Shown one piece after another: positions 16,668 through 23,789 of a stretch of DNA of 33,960 nucleotides. The position numbers and the translations under genes are program-made. The notes below the pieces were generated by a model. The model did no database searches, was not told the origin of the DNA, and saw only the letters and a program-made list of their open reading frames with translations. The DNA comes from CSP1-5 sp964558395 (GTDB taxonomy: Bacteria > Methylomirabilota > Methylomirabilia > Methylomirabilales > CSP1-5), in contig CAZLDS010000032.1 in NCBI GenBank assembly GCA_964558395.1, forward strand, positions 1 through 33,960, written 5' to 3'. How positions within the stretch are numbered: position 1 is the first letter of the stretch; each line of letters begins with the position of its first letter.

Positions 16668-16866
16668 GTTCACGGTTCATTTGTTCACGGGATTGCGTCC
16701 GATGTCCGAAGTCCGACGTCCGAAGTTCAATGCGCCAAGAGCTAAGCGCCAAGAGCACAGGGTTCTTTACGCTTGGCGCTTTCCGCTTTGCCCCTTGCGC
16801 TCACTCCTCCGCCCTCAACTCTTACCCCTCGACACTCAACTTTCCACTCTCCACCCTCAACTCTTC
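16668..16866. repeat. Composite degenerate repeats between the two exporter genes
   Basis: CAGTTCACGGTTCATTTGTTC is followed by four near-copies of GTCCGAAG, then two copies of GCGCCAAGAGC, then CTCAACT/CCACTC words. The last part runs into the 3' end of the upstream exporter gene and encodes its final residues (EELRVESGKLSVEG). This roughly 200-base stretch splits an otherwise tight two-gene operon. Confidence 0.6.
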
Positions 16867-18582
16867 ACTCAGCCGATACCGGTCCCAGAGGCGGGCGTAG
16901 GGCCCTCCGAGATTTACGAGCTCGCTGTGACGGCCCTGCTCGACGTGTCGGCCACGATCCAGGACGAGAATCAGATCAGCCCTCTGCGTGCTCGTCAGGC
17001 GGTGGGTGCTGGCGAGGATTGTCCGCCCCTGGAAATGGGTGCGGAGGCGGTCGAGGATTGCCTTCTCGGTCTCGGCGTCCACACTGGAGAGCGCGTCGTC
17101 GAGGATCAGGATCTGCGGATCGAGGGCGACGGCTCGGGCGATCGTCACGCGCTGCCGTTGTCCGCCAGAGAGGGTCACCCCGCGTTCCCCCACGACGGTG
17201 TCGAGGCCGTTCGGAAGCGCCGCAACTTCTCCTTCGAGGGCAGCGAGGAACACCGCGCGTTGGATCGAGGCCTCTTCGGGGTCTTTGAGGCCGAAAGCAA
17301 TATTATTTCGAAGGGTATCCGAGAGAAGGAAACCCTCTTGCGGGACGTAGCCGACACTCTGCCTCAGGACGGCCGTGGGGAGCCGGGTGAGGTCGATCCC
17401 GTCCAGAAAGAGTTGTCCCTCCGCAATATTCCGCAGACGAGGGAGCAGGCTGAGAAAGGTACTTTTTCCGCCACCGTTCGGTCCCACGAGTGCCACGAAG
17501 GCCCCGGCTGGGATCGAACACGAGAGGTGGTTGAGAGCAGGTGGGGCAGTCCCGTTTCCGTAGCGGAACGTGAGGTCTTTCGCCTCGATCCCTCCCCGGA
17601 TCGCGGTTGGCTGGATAGACTGGGGGTGCTCTCGGATGGCCGGCTCTTCGGCGAGCGTCTCGGTAATCCGGTCGAAGGCAACCTTTCCCCGCTGCCAAAG
17701 ACTCACCACCCATGCGAGGGCGATCATCGGCCACATCAGCATCCCGAGATATCCGTTAAAGGCCACCAGTGTCCCGAGCGTTATTTGACCTGACACGACC
17801 TGCTGGCCCCCAATGGCAAGCACAAGGACCACGCCCATCCCGCCGGCGAGACTAATCAGGGGATAGTAGACCCCTTCAAGCCGTGCCACGCGCATCTCCT
17901 CGGTGAGATACTCTTCGCCCTTGTTGCGGAAGGCCTCCACCAGGGCTTCCGCCAAGGTGTACGTTTTGATCAGTCGCATCCCGGCGACCCCTTCTTGCAC
18001 CTGACCACAGAGCTCTTGGTACCGGGCTTGGGCGCGGTGCATTTGGGGCTCCATCCGGTCACGGAGCTCCTTGAGGCAAAAGAGAAGTACGGGGAAGGGG
18101 GCCAGGGCGTACACCGTGAGCCAGGGGTCGAGACGCGCCATGAGCACCACGGCAAAGATCCCCATAATGACGGTCGAGGAAAAATGCAGCGGCCCAGCCC
18201 CCAAAAGCGTCCTGAGGTTGCTCATATCCTGGGTTGCCCGGGCCATGAGGTCCCCCGAGGGGACTCGGTCGTAAAAGCTGCGGTCCAGGCGGAGCCACTG
18301 GCGGTAGAGCTGGTTGCGTAGGTCGTACTCAATCTGCCGCGAGACCCCCACAATTGTCCAGCGGGCCGCGAAGCGGAAGGAACCCTGAAGGATTGTAAAG
18401 AGGAGAATCGCACCGGCGAAGAGGAGTAGGCTGGTGTCTGCGGGCCGCTCTGTCAGCCGATCGATGGCTACCTTCAGGATCCACGGGATGGTCAGGGCAA
18501 AGCCGCTAGAAAAAAGGATGGCGACCAGCCCCAGGAGGAGCAGTCCGCGGTACGGGCGATATAAGGCCAGAATGGGTCTCAT
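16822..18582 (-). CDS. ABC exporter subunit with degenerate ATP site (TM287-like half)
   Basis: 586-residue half-transporter with six N-terminal membrane spans and a C-terminal ATPase. Walker A is GPNGGGKST, the signature is a canonical LSGGQRQRVTIARAV, and Walker B is LILDDALSSVD, with Asp (about residue 495) where the catalytic Glu should be, exactly as in TM287. It therefore contributes the non-hydrolytic site of a heterodimer with the downstream product, and the gene order matches TM287-TM288. I start at ATG 18582 (GGAAC upstream, product begins MRPILALYRPYRG); ATG 18609 adds nine residues and has no ribosome site. The C-terminal tail comes from repeat DNA. Confidence 0.9.
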   Translation of the reverse strand: MRPILALYRPYRGLLLLGLVAILFSSGFALTIPWILKVAIDRLTERPADTSLLLFAGAILLFTILQGSFRFAARWTIVGVSRQIEYDLRNQLYRQWLRLDRSFYDRVPSGDLMARATQDMSNLRTLLGAGPLHFSSTVIMGIFAVVLMARLDPWLTVYALAPFPVLLFCLKELRDRMEPQMHRAQARYQELCGQVQEGVAGMRLIKTYTLAEALVEAFRNKGEEYLTEEMRVARLEGVYYPLISLAGGMGVVLVLAIGGQQVVSGQITLGTLVAFNGYLGMLMWPMIALAWVVSLWQRGKVAFDRITETLAEEPAIREHPQSIQPTAIRGGIEAKDLTFRYGNGTAPPALNHLSCSIPAGAFVALVGPNGGGKSTFLSLLPRLRNIAEGQLFLDGIDLTRLPTAVLRQSVGYVPQEGFLLSDTLRNNIAFGLKDPEEASIQRAVFLAALEGEVAALPNGLDTVVGERGVTLSGGQRQRVTIARAVALDPQILILDDALSSVDAETEKAILDRLRTHFQGRTILASTHRLTSTQRADLILVLDRGRHVEQGRHSELVNLGGPYARLWDRYRLSEELRVESGKLSVEG

Positions 18583-18667
18583 AGAGTTCCGTTCTAGCAC
18601 TGGGGGCATTGCCGGTCAATCCCCGCTAGTTACTCTCGGTCCAAGCCGACTGTGCAAAAACTTCATA

Positions 18668-18696
18668 TTGACAGGTACTTACCATGGACGTTGTAA
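18668..18696 (+). promoter_or_regulatory. Sigma-70-like promoter of a candidate small RNA
   Basis: -35 TTGACA (18668-18673), a 17-base spacer and -10 TTGTAA (18691-18696). It points away from the exporter genes toward a stretch with no open frame that ends in a terminator, with an expected start near 18703. Confidence 0.5.
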
Positions 18697-18702
18697 AGGG
18701 TT

Positions 18703-18851
18703 TACTCAGGACGACTTCTCGCCATGTAGCAGAGGGATAGGAGGACCGGGAGCAACGAACCCCCGGCCCACTTCAGGCACAATCGACGGCAGATCAAACA
18801 TTCAGACGCCTTCTCGGGCGGAGCATGTCCCGCGAAGGCGTTTTGCTTTTT
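18703..18851 (+). ncRNA. Candidate small RNA of about 150 nt
   Basis: A promoter and a strong intrinsic terminator bracket a segment with no usable reading frame (the one ATG is followed at once by a stop). Inside, CCGGG and CCCGG can form a hairpin around 18750-18772 next to an AGGAGGACC stretch. It fits no riboswitch or small-RNA class I know. Because the terminator lies ~260 bases before the next gene it could also be a long leader of the lipoprotein operon, but an independent RNA is the simpler reading. Confidence 0.5.
18806..18851 (+). terminator. Strong intrinsic terminator
   Basis: ACGCCTTC pairs with GAAGGCGT and an inner CGGG pairs with CCCG around a GC-rich loop. The stem is followed by TTTTGCTTTTT. 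Confidence 0.8.
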
Positions 18852-18880
18852 AGGCGGCCAGCCGAGCGCAGGCATTTGGC

Positions 18881-18902
18881 GGTGCTAATGTGATTTAGCA
18901 CC
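18881..18902. repeat. Perfect 8-bp hairpin GGTGCTAA/TTAGCACC
   Basis: The stem is perfect, with a six-base loop and no T-run on either side, so it is not a standard terminator. It could be an operator or an RNA structure. The rest of 18852-19110 holds a smaller TCTCC/GGAGA hairpin near 18946-18959 and the tiny frame at 18991. Confidence 0.35.
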
Positions 18903-18990
18903 TGCACGGCGGGCTGCTTAATTGACTAAGCGCCCCGGTAGTTTTCTCCTGACGGAGAGAATGCCAGGGACGAGGAGGAATCCTTTCGAA

Positions 18991-19071
18991 ATGAATAAAT
19001 TGCTCACGTCCTGCACGAGTGTTACTGCGGACCAGCTTGGCACTCGGTTTGCACACACTGTGGATCGGTAG
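18991..19071 (+). CDS. Possible 26-residue leader peptide or small protein
   Basis: ATG at 18991 follows AGGAGG at a longish 12-base spacing and opens a 26-codon frame (MNKLLTSCTSVTADQLGTRF, ending HTVDR). It ends 39 bases before the first lipoprotein gene. I recognise no family; chance is a real possibility. Confidence 0.2.
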   Translation: MNKLLTSCTSVTADQLGTRFAHTVDR

Positions 19072-19110
19072 TTACAGACGCTCCCCATTCCATTTTCGTT
19101 GGAGGGAACG

Positions 19111-19554
19111 ATGGCTGTGTATTGGGGGTCCCCAGGTCCTGCGAAGTCCTTGTTGAATGTTTCGCTGGCTGTCTGGATAGTAGCGGCCTTGTCCGGGTGC
19201 ATGACGGCTGCGGAGCACCGTGCGGGCGTTCAGGATGACAGCTCGAAACGGCTGACCGTCGGCACCGTGCAACGGGAAGTCCGGGTCGGTATGAGCGGCG
19301 CCCGCGTGATTGAGGTACTGGGATCGCCCAATGTGGTCACCACTGACGAAAAGCGGCGGGAAGTGTGGGTCTACGACAAGATCTCCACCGATCGTGTCGA
19401 ATCGAGAAGTTCCGGCGGAGTTTGGATCCTGGTCCTCTTCGCCGAGTCCTCTGCAGGTGCAACTTCGACGAGCCAGAGTACCCTAACCGTGATCATTAAG
19501 TTCGACGAACACAAGAAGGTTCGCGATTTTGCCTACCACACGTCGCGGTTCTAA
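19111..19554 (+). CDS. BamE/SmpA-like lipoprotein
   Basis: The 147-residue product starts with a lipoprotein signal ending in ALSGC (lipid-bearing Cys30). The mature part has the SmpA/OmlA (BamE) pattern: VQREVRVGMSGARVIEVLGSP, a polar link, then a VWVYDK strand and a final VIIKFDEHKKVRDF strand. BamE helps fold outer-membrane proteins, but SmpA-like domains also occur in other envelope lipoproteins, and no bam gene is near. ATG 19111 is chosen because GGAGGG precedes it by five bases. Two more lipoprotein genes follow on the same strand. Confidence 0.75.
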   Translation: MAVYWGSPGPAKSLLNVSLAVWIVAALSGCMTAAEHRAGVQDDSSKRLTVGTVQREVRVGMSGARVIEVLGSPNVVTTDEKRREVWVYDKISTDRVESRSSGGVWILVLFAESSAGATSTSQSTLTVIIKFDEHKKVRDFAYHTSRF

Positions 19555-19569
19555 CCTGGAACTGAATCC

Positions 19570-20106
19570 ATGCCACCAAAAGGACAATTCACCCTCGTGT
19601 TGGTGATCCTCGGGGGGATCTTGGTGGGATGCGCTGCGACCGTTCCAAAGGAAGCGCTGGAATTATCACCCGAAGCTCTTCGACTGAGGCAGTTACAGAC
19701 GAGGCGGTTTGATAGTAAGGACGAGAAGGCCTTGCTTTCCGCAGGCGCGGGTGTCTTGCAAGACTTGGGATTTACCTTCGACGAGAGTGAACCCGAGCTC
19801 GGGGTCATCGTTGCCTCCAAGGACCGGTCCGCGGTCGAACCAGGACAGGTGATGGCGGCCATTTTCATGGCGCTCTTGGGAGCACCCATGCCAATTGATA
19901 AGAATCAAAAGATACGCGCCTCCCTCGTGACGAGACCTACTGGAAAGGGAGAGGAGAGCACCCTCGTCCGTGTGACATTTCAGCGGATTGTGTGGAACAC
20001 GGAGGGGAGAGTAACGAAAACAGAATCGCTTGATAACCCGGAGTTCTACCAGGAATTCTTTACACGGCTGTCGAAAGCCGTCTTTTTAGACGCCCATGAA
20101 TGGTGA
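19570..20106 (+). CDS. Lipoprotein, tandem paralog A
   Basis: The 178-residue product has a lipoprotein signal ending in ILVGC (Cys21). The mature domain contains RLRQLQTRRFDSKDEKALLS, then VLQDLGFTFDESEPELGVIV and a C-terminal NPEFYQEFFTRLSKAVFL. The next gene product carries the same three blocks, so the two arose by tandem duplication. I cannot name the family. It starts 15 bases after the BamE-like stop and its end overlaps the next start by 11 bases, so the three genes form one transcription unit. An envelope role is likely. Confidence 0.75.
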   Translation: MPPKGQFTLVLVILGGILVGCAATVPKEALELSPEALRLRQLQTRRFDSKDEKALLSAGAGVLQDLGFTFDESEPELGVIVASKDRSAVEPGQVMAAIFMALLGAPMPIDKNQKIRASLVTRPTGKGEESTLVRVTFQRIVWNTEGRVTKTESLDNPEFYQEFFTRLSKAVFLDAHEW

Positions 20107-21022
20107 TTCGAAATTAAGACAACTTAGAACCGCAGTCGTCCTGGGGTGCTGCGCACTGATTGTAGCCTGCGGGACCTCGAAAAAAGAGCTGTTGGCGATG
20201 GACAAGAGCCAGCTTCAGCTCAGAAGTATTCAGACCCGCGCGTTTGACACAACAGACCGTGAGAGAACATTACGGACAATAATTGCAACGATGCAGGATT
20301 TAGGTTTTGTGGTTGATGATGCGAATTTGGCTTTGGGATCAGTGACTGCAACGAAGTTAGACAACTTCCAACTTCGAATGACTGCCACTGTCCGCCCGCG
20401 GGGCACCAAACAGCTCTTGGTACGTGCTAGCATGCAATTTAATCTGGTCCAGGTTGATGACCCCGAGCCGTACCAGCAGTTCTTTACTGCCCTTGGGCGC
20501 GCAATGTTTCTCGAAGCTCAGCAAGTCCCCGAGGGCGCTCCGCTGGCGGTGCGATCGGGAACCTCTCCCCGGGCACACGTGGCCGCAGAAAAAATGGAAG
20601 ATGAGCAGTCCAGGCAGGCAAAAGTTGAGCAGCCTGCGCAGGCGGCCCTGAGCCGACCCCGTAGCGCCACGCCGGTCACGCCGACACTAGGAGAGTGGCT
20701 GATGGGAGAGTGGGTCGGAACGCGTGAGGGCACATGGGGCCGGTGGGACGCAACCATCAGAATCACTTCTTACAACCAGGCCACTCATGCCTTTGATGGG
20801 GATGGGTATTTTGAACGGTCTGATTCAGACAAATCGCCGGCACCCGCGAAAATTAATTTGGTCGTTACAGCCGTGATCGATGAAAAGGGAAGAGTTGTCA
20901 TGACGACTGACCATAAATGGGGCGGCCAAAGCTTTACGTTTAATCTGAAACGCACACGGCATGACCGACTATCCGGCCAAACAGAATATGGCTTACCCCG
21001 GCTCTCCCTCGAGAAGCGGTAA
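20096..21022 (+). CDS. Lipoprotein, tandem paralog B with extra C-terminal domain
   Basis: The 308-residue product has a lipoprotein signal ending in LIVAC (Cys25). Residues ~38-145 repeat the domain of the preceding gene (LRSIQTRAFDTTDRERTLRT, MQDLGFVVDDANLALGSVTA, DPEPYQQFFTALGRAMFLEA). A Pro/Ala-rich linker of about 50 residues follows, then a domain of about 110 residues (LGEWLMGEWVGTREGTWGRW onward) with alternating strands that looks lipocalin- or beta-barrel-like. The fusion is absent from paralog A. The function is unknown; surface or envelope binding is my guess. Confidence 0.75.
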   Translation: MNGDSKLRQLRTAVVLGCCALIVACGTSKKELLAMDKSQLQLRSIQTRAFDTTDRERTLRTIIATMQDLGFVVDDANLALGSVTATKLDNFQLRMTATVRPRGTKQLLVRASMQFNLVQVDDPEPYQQFFTALGRAMFLEAQQVPEGAPLAVRSGTSPRAHVAAEKMEDEQSRQAKVEQPAQAALSRPRSATPVTPTLGEWLMGEWVGTREGTWGRWDATIRITSYNQATHAFDGDGYFERSDSDKSPAPAKINLVVTAVIDEKGRVVMTTDHKWGGQSFTFNLKRTRHDRLSGQTEYGLPRLSLEKR

Positions 21023-21030
21023 GGTGATGG

Positions 21031-21056
21031 CCTCCTTGCACGGAGGACTTTCTTCT
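21031..21056 (+). terminator. Weak terminator-like hairpin after the lipoprotein genes
   Basis: CCTCC and GGAGG pair around a six-base loop, followed by a pyrimidine-rich tail (ACTTTCTTCTCT). The stem is short, so confidence is low. Confidence 0.3.
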
Positions 21057-21261
21057 CTCCCACACCACCTATCGGGATAAATTCGACACATTGCTCAGTC
21101 TCTTCTCAGCCCCTCCCTTCTTTCCCCTCACACCTCAGTGGCTTCCAGTGTATCTCCAAGTGTTGGGGAAACCACACCAAGACTGGGTTTGACTTGCCTT
21201 GCTTTTTCCCGCAGTATGCTCTCCGAAGTCATGTGAGCGGAAAGAGAAAGGGAGGGAAGCG

Positions 21262-21588
21262 ATGGCAAAAGGGAAAAAAGCGCAACCGCGGCTAGTCCAG
21301 GATTTTCAAAAACGATTTCCCCAGGTGTGGGAGGCATACGTCGAGCTCCGCGAGGCGTGTGACCTACAGGGACCCTTGAGCGCACGGGAACGAGAGCTGA
21401 TCAAGGTGGGGATCTCGGCCGCCCTGCGACGGGAAGGCGGACTCATCGCCCACATTGATCGGGCTCGGGATGAAGGGGCGAGTCCAGAGCAGATTTATCA
21501 GGCCATCCTTGTGGCGACCGGTCTCACCGGTTTTCCCAACACACTCGCCGCGTTCGGGATTGCGCGGAATCGCCTACAGGGCTCATGA
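21262..21588 (+). CDS. Carboxymuconolactone decarboxylase-like protein without cysteines
   Basis: The 108-residue product is a small helical CMD/AhpD-family protein: LSARERELIKVGISAALRRE, GLIAHIDRARDEGASPEQIY and LVATGLTGFPNTLAAF match the family helices. AhpD-type members reduce partners through a CxxC pair before the conserved His; here that position reads REGGLIAH and there is no cysteine, so a thiol peroxidase role is unlikely. A gamma-CMD-type or structural role is possible. ATG 21262 has GGGAGGGAAGC just upstream; the frame extends further up without a good start. Confidence 0.75.
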   Translation: MAKGKKAQPRLVQDFQKRFPQVWEAYVELREACDLQGPLSARERELIKVGISAALRREGGLIAHIDRARDEGASPEQIYQAILVATGLTGFPNTLAAFGIARNRLQGS

Positions 21589-21661
21589 GGGTCGCACGCA
21601 GCGTGGGGCACCTCGGTTGACTTCGGTCGCCGGTCATCGGTCAACGGTCGTCGAATTCGAC

Positions 21662-21819
21662 TTACGCTTGGTAGGCGTTCATCGTCTGGAAGATGAGGCT
21701 TTTCTCGGCGTCCTCCCGGCTACGGAACAGTTCCCGTCCGGTCGCGCAGAGATCGCCCGTTCTCCAAGTCCTTAAAGGTTCTTAGGAAACTGCATCTTCC
21801 ATTCCAGCAACAATTCCAT
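21662..21819 (-). pseudogene. Possible decayed small gene in the spacer before recO
   Basis: On the minus strand ATG 21819 opens MELLLEWKMQFPKNL and stops at 21772. In a second frame, 21781-21662 reads through RTGDLCATGRELFRSREDAE to IFQTMNAYQA and a stop. The two parts look protein-like and would join with one frame change. No family is recognised. The remaining spacer (21589-21857) holds CGGTC-type repeats near 21625-21660. Confidence 0.25.
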
Positions 21820-21857
21820 CAGAATAAGCCGTTCGGGCCGACTACCGTGGAATTTTC

Positions 21858-21886
21858 TTGTGAGCGCGGAAGACTTCGCATACTCT
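21858..21886 (+). promoter_or_regulatory. Putative recO promoter, suggesting a leaderless start
   Basis: TTGTGA (21858-21863), a 17-base spacer and TACTCT (21881-21886). A start site 6-8 bases further would fall within about four bases of the recO ATG at 21897, which lacks a ribosome site. Confidence 0.4.
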
Positions 21887-21896
21887 AAGCCCTGGT

Positions 21897-22673
21897 ATGG
21901 GGCTCAAATCGAGCGAGGCGATCGTTATCGGCGGCCACAATCTTGGCGAGGCGGACCGGATTGTCGTCTTTTACACCCGAAGCTACGGCAAGGTCCGGGC
22001 CGCGGCGGCGGGTGCACGCAGGATTCGGAGTCGATTCGGCGGCAGCCTCGAGCTCTTTACCCATGGCCGCCTCGTCTATTTCGAGCGACCCACCAGCGAT
22101 CTCCACCGTCTGAGCGAATTCACCCTTCGCGAACCCTTTCATTCGCTGCGCACCTCTCTGGAGCTGTTAACGGCAGCTTCCGAGGTGGTCGAACTCGGCG
22201 GCATCGCAGGAGTAGAGGGGGAGGGGAGCCACGAGCTCTTTTCCCTCCTCCTCACAACCCTGCGAGGTCTCAACAGCGGCGTCGAACCGGCCCTACTTCT
22301 CCGGGCCTTTGAGATCCGTCTCCTGAGGACCCTCGGTTATCTCCCCGAGCTCCATACATGTGTCCGGTGTCGTGGGGCGCTCCCCGAGGGCGTTCAGAAC
22401 TTCGGGCTCAATGAGGGGGGCCTTCTCTGCCCCTTCTGCCGGGAGGAGGCCATGGAAACCACGGTTGTCTCACCGACGGCGTTGGGGTTTCTGCGGACGG
22501 CGCTCCAGGGGACAGTGGACATGAGCGGCGTTAACCTGTTCCCCGAGGTCCGGGACGAGATGCGCTCTCTGCTGCAGACTTTCTTGGAGTTCAAGCTGGG
22601 GCGTCGGATCCGGTCGGCCCGCTTTCTGGCCGGCATTCCCGGCTTTTCCCTTGACACCACATCCTCCCATTAA
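21897..22673 (+). CDS. recO: DNA repair protein RecO
   Basis: RecO works with RecF and RecR to load RecA on gapped DNA coated with single-strand-binding protein. The 258-residue product has the N-terminal OB-fold (EAIVIGGHNLGEADRIVVFY), a helical middle with LLRAFEIRLLRTLGYLPEL, and a zinc finger with Cys155, 158, 178 and 181 (CVRC...CPFC). Length and order fit the family. The ATG has no Shine-Dalgarno sequence, consistent with a leaderless mRNA. It is followed by glyQ and glyS, a neighbourhood I associate with several bacterial lineages. Confidence 0.93.
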   Translation: MGLKSSEAIVIGGHNLGEADRIVVFYTRSYGKVRAAAAGARRIRSRFGGSLELFTHGRLVYFERPTSDLHRLSEFTLREPFHSLRTSLELLTAASEVVELGGIAGVEGEGSHELFSLLLTTLRGLNSGVEPALLLRAFEIRLLRTLGYLPELHTCVRCRGALPEGVQNFGLNEGGLLCPFCREEAMETTVVSPTALGFLRTALQGTVDMSGVNLFPEVRDEMRSLLQTFLEFKLGRRIRSARFLAGIPGFSLDTTSSH

Positions 22674-22680
22674 GTAAGCT
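22651..22680 (+). promoter_or_regulatory. Putative glyQS promoter inside the recO 3' end
   Basis: A perfect TTGACA (22651-22656), an 18-base spacer and TAAGCT (22675-22680). Transcription would start near 22687 and leave a leader of about 96 bases. Confidence 0.35.
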
Positions 22681-22721
22681 AAAGCTCCGTCTTTATAGGG
22701 ACTTGGACTCTTTTTCGGATT

Positions 22722-22757
22722 ATGCCCGACGCAGAGGCGTTCGCCTTGGTCGGGCAT
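22722..22757 (+). promoter_or_regulatory. Perfect stem-loop in the glyQ leader
   Basis: ATGCCCGAC pairs perfectly with GTCGGGCAT, with AGGCG/CGCCT paired inside. It ends about 25 bases before the glyQ ATG and just before its GGAGG ribosome site. There is no T-run after it, so it is more likely a regulatory or stabilising leader structure than a terminator. Confidence 0.5.
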
Positions 22758-22782
22758 CCTGCTCGGAGGAAAGGATACATAC

Positions 22783-23694
22783 ATGAACTATCAGGACGTG
22801 GTCATCGGTCTAGAAGAGTTCTTTGCCAAAAGGGGATGTATCGTCCAAGAACCGTACGATATCGAGGTGGGGGCGGGGACCAGTAATCCCGCGACATTCC
22901 TCCGGGTGTTGGGGCCGGAGCCCTGGAATGTCGCCTACGTCGAGCCGTCGAGGCGTCCCACCGACGGGCGCTATGGGGAAAACCCGAACCGCCTGCAGCA
23001 TTACTATCAGTTCCAGGTCATCCTCAAGCCCGCGCCTGACGACATCCAAGACATCTACCTTGATAGCCTCCGGGCCCTCGGCATCGATCCCCTCAAGCAC
23101 GATATCCGGTTTGTGGAGGATGACTGGGAGTCACCCACCCTGGGCGCGTGGGGTCTGGGGTGGGAGGTGTGGCTCGACGGGATGGAGATCACCCAGTTCA
23201 CCTATTTCCAGCAAGCGGGCGGGATTGACCTCAAGCCGGTCTCCGGGGAACTGACGTACGGGATCGAGCGGATTGCCATGTACCTGCAGGGCGTTGAGAA
23301 TATCTTCGACCTGGAATGGGTCAAAGGAGTTACCTACGGGGACGTCCACCTGAAAGGCGAGATGGAGTGGTCGGTCCACAACTTTGATGAGGCGGATCCG
23401 CAACTGCAATACAAGCTCTTTGATCTGTACGAGACGGAGTCTCTCCGTCTCATCGAAAAGGGATTGGTGCTTCCTGCCTACGATTACTGCCTCAAGTGCT
23501 CGCACACGTTCAATATCTTGGACGCCCGAGGTGTGATCAGTGTGACGGAGCGGCAGGCGCTGATCGGACGCGTCCGGAATATGGCTCGCCGGGTGGCCGA
23601 GGGGTACCTCAAGCAACGCGAAGAGATGGGCTTTCCGCTGCTGAAGAAGGCCTGGCAGCCGACCCCAACAAAGCCACGAGTCCGGCGGAAGTAG
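22783..23694 (+). CDS. glyQ: Glycyl-tRNA synthetase alpha subunit
   Basis: Catalytic subunit of the bacterial two-subunit glycyl-tRNA synthetase, a class II enzyme that charges tRNA-Gly. The 303-residue product is full length: MNYQDVVIGLEEFFAKRGC at the start, GAGTSNPATFLR, YVEPSRRPTDGRYGENPNR (class II motif 2 region), WEVWLDGMEITQFTYFQQAG and GELTYGIERIAMYLQ (motif 3). GGAGG lies about 12 bases before the ATG. The beta-subunit gene follows after a 95-base repeat-filled spacer. Confidence 0.96.
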   Translation: MNYQDVVIGLEEFFAKRGCIVQEPYDIEVGAGTSNPATFLRVLGPEPWNVAYVEPSRRPTDGRYGENPNRLQHYYQFQVILKPAPDDIQDIYLDSLRALGIDPLKHDIRFVEDDWESPTLGAWGLGWEVWLDGMEITQFTYFQQAGGIDLKPVSGELTYGIERIAMYLQGVENIFDLEWVKGVTYGDVHLKGEMEWSVHNFDEADPQLQYKLFDLYETESLRLIEKGLVLPAYDYCLKCSHTFNILDARGVISVTERQALIGRVRNMARRVAEGYLKQREEMGFPLLKKAWQPTPTKPRVRRK

Positions 23695-23780
23695 TTCAGG
23701 GTTCATGGTTCAGAGCAAGACTGTGGCTGTTGTCTCTGCTCTGGGACCTACCAACAACCCTGAACCCTCAACCATGAACG
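23695..23780. repeat. Inverted spacer repeat between glyQ and glyS
   Basis: GTTCAGGGTTCATGGTTCAG at the left is answered by AACCCTGAAC and AACCATGAAC at the right, with CAGAGCA/TGCTCTG pairing inside. The stretch can fold into a long imperfect hairpin and uses the same words as the repeats at 4661 and 16668. Confidence 0.6.
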
Positions 23781-23789
23781 GAGATATTG

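Noticed and set aside
16668..16866. CRISPR-like array between the exporter genes
   Set aside because: The repeated words are 8-11 bases and vary; there are no uniform 24-40 base repeats with unique spacers and no cas genes.
16654..17793. 379-codon open frame on the + strand across the exporter spacer
   Set aside because: It is antisense to a clear ABC ATPase domain and partly made of spacer repeats.
18740..18775. tRNA T-arm-like GGGGGTTCG on the minus strand
   Set aside because: No acceptor, D or anticodon arms can be built around it.
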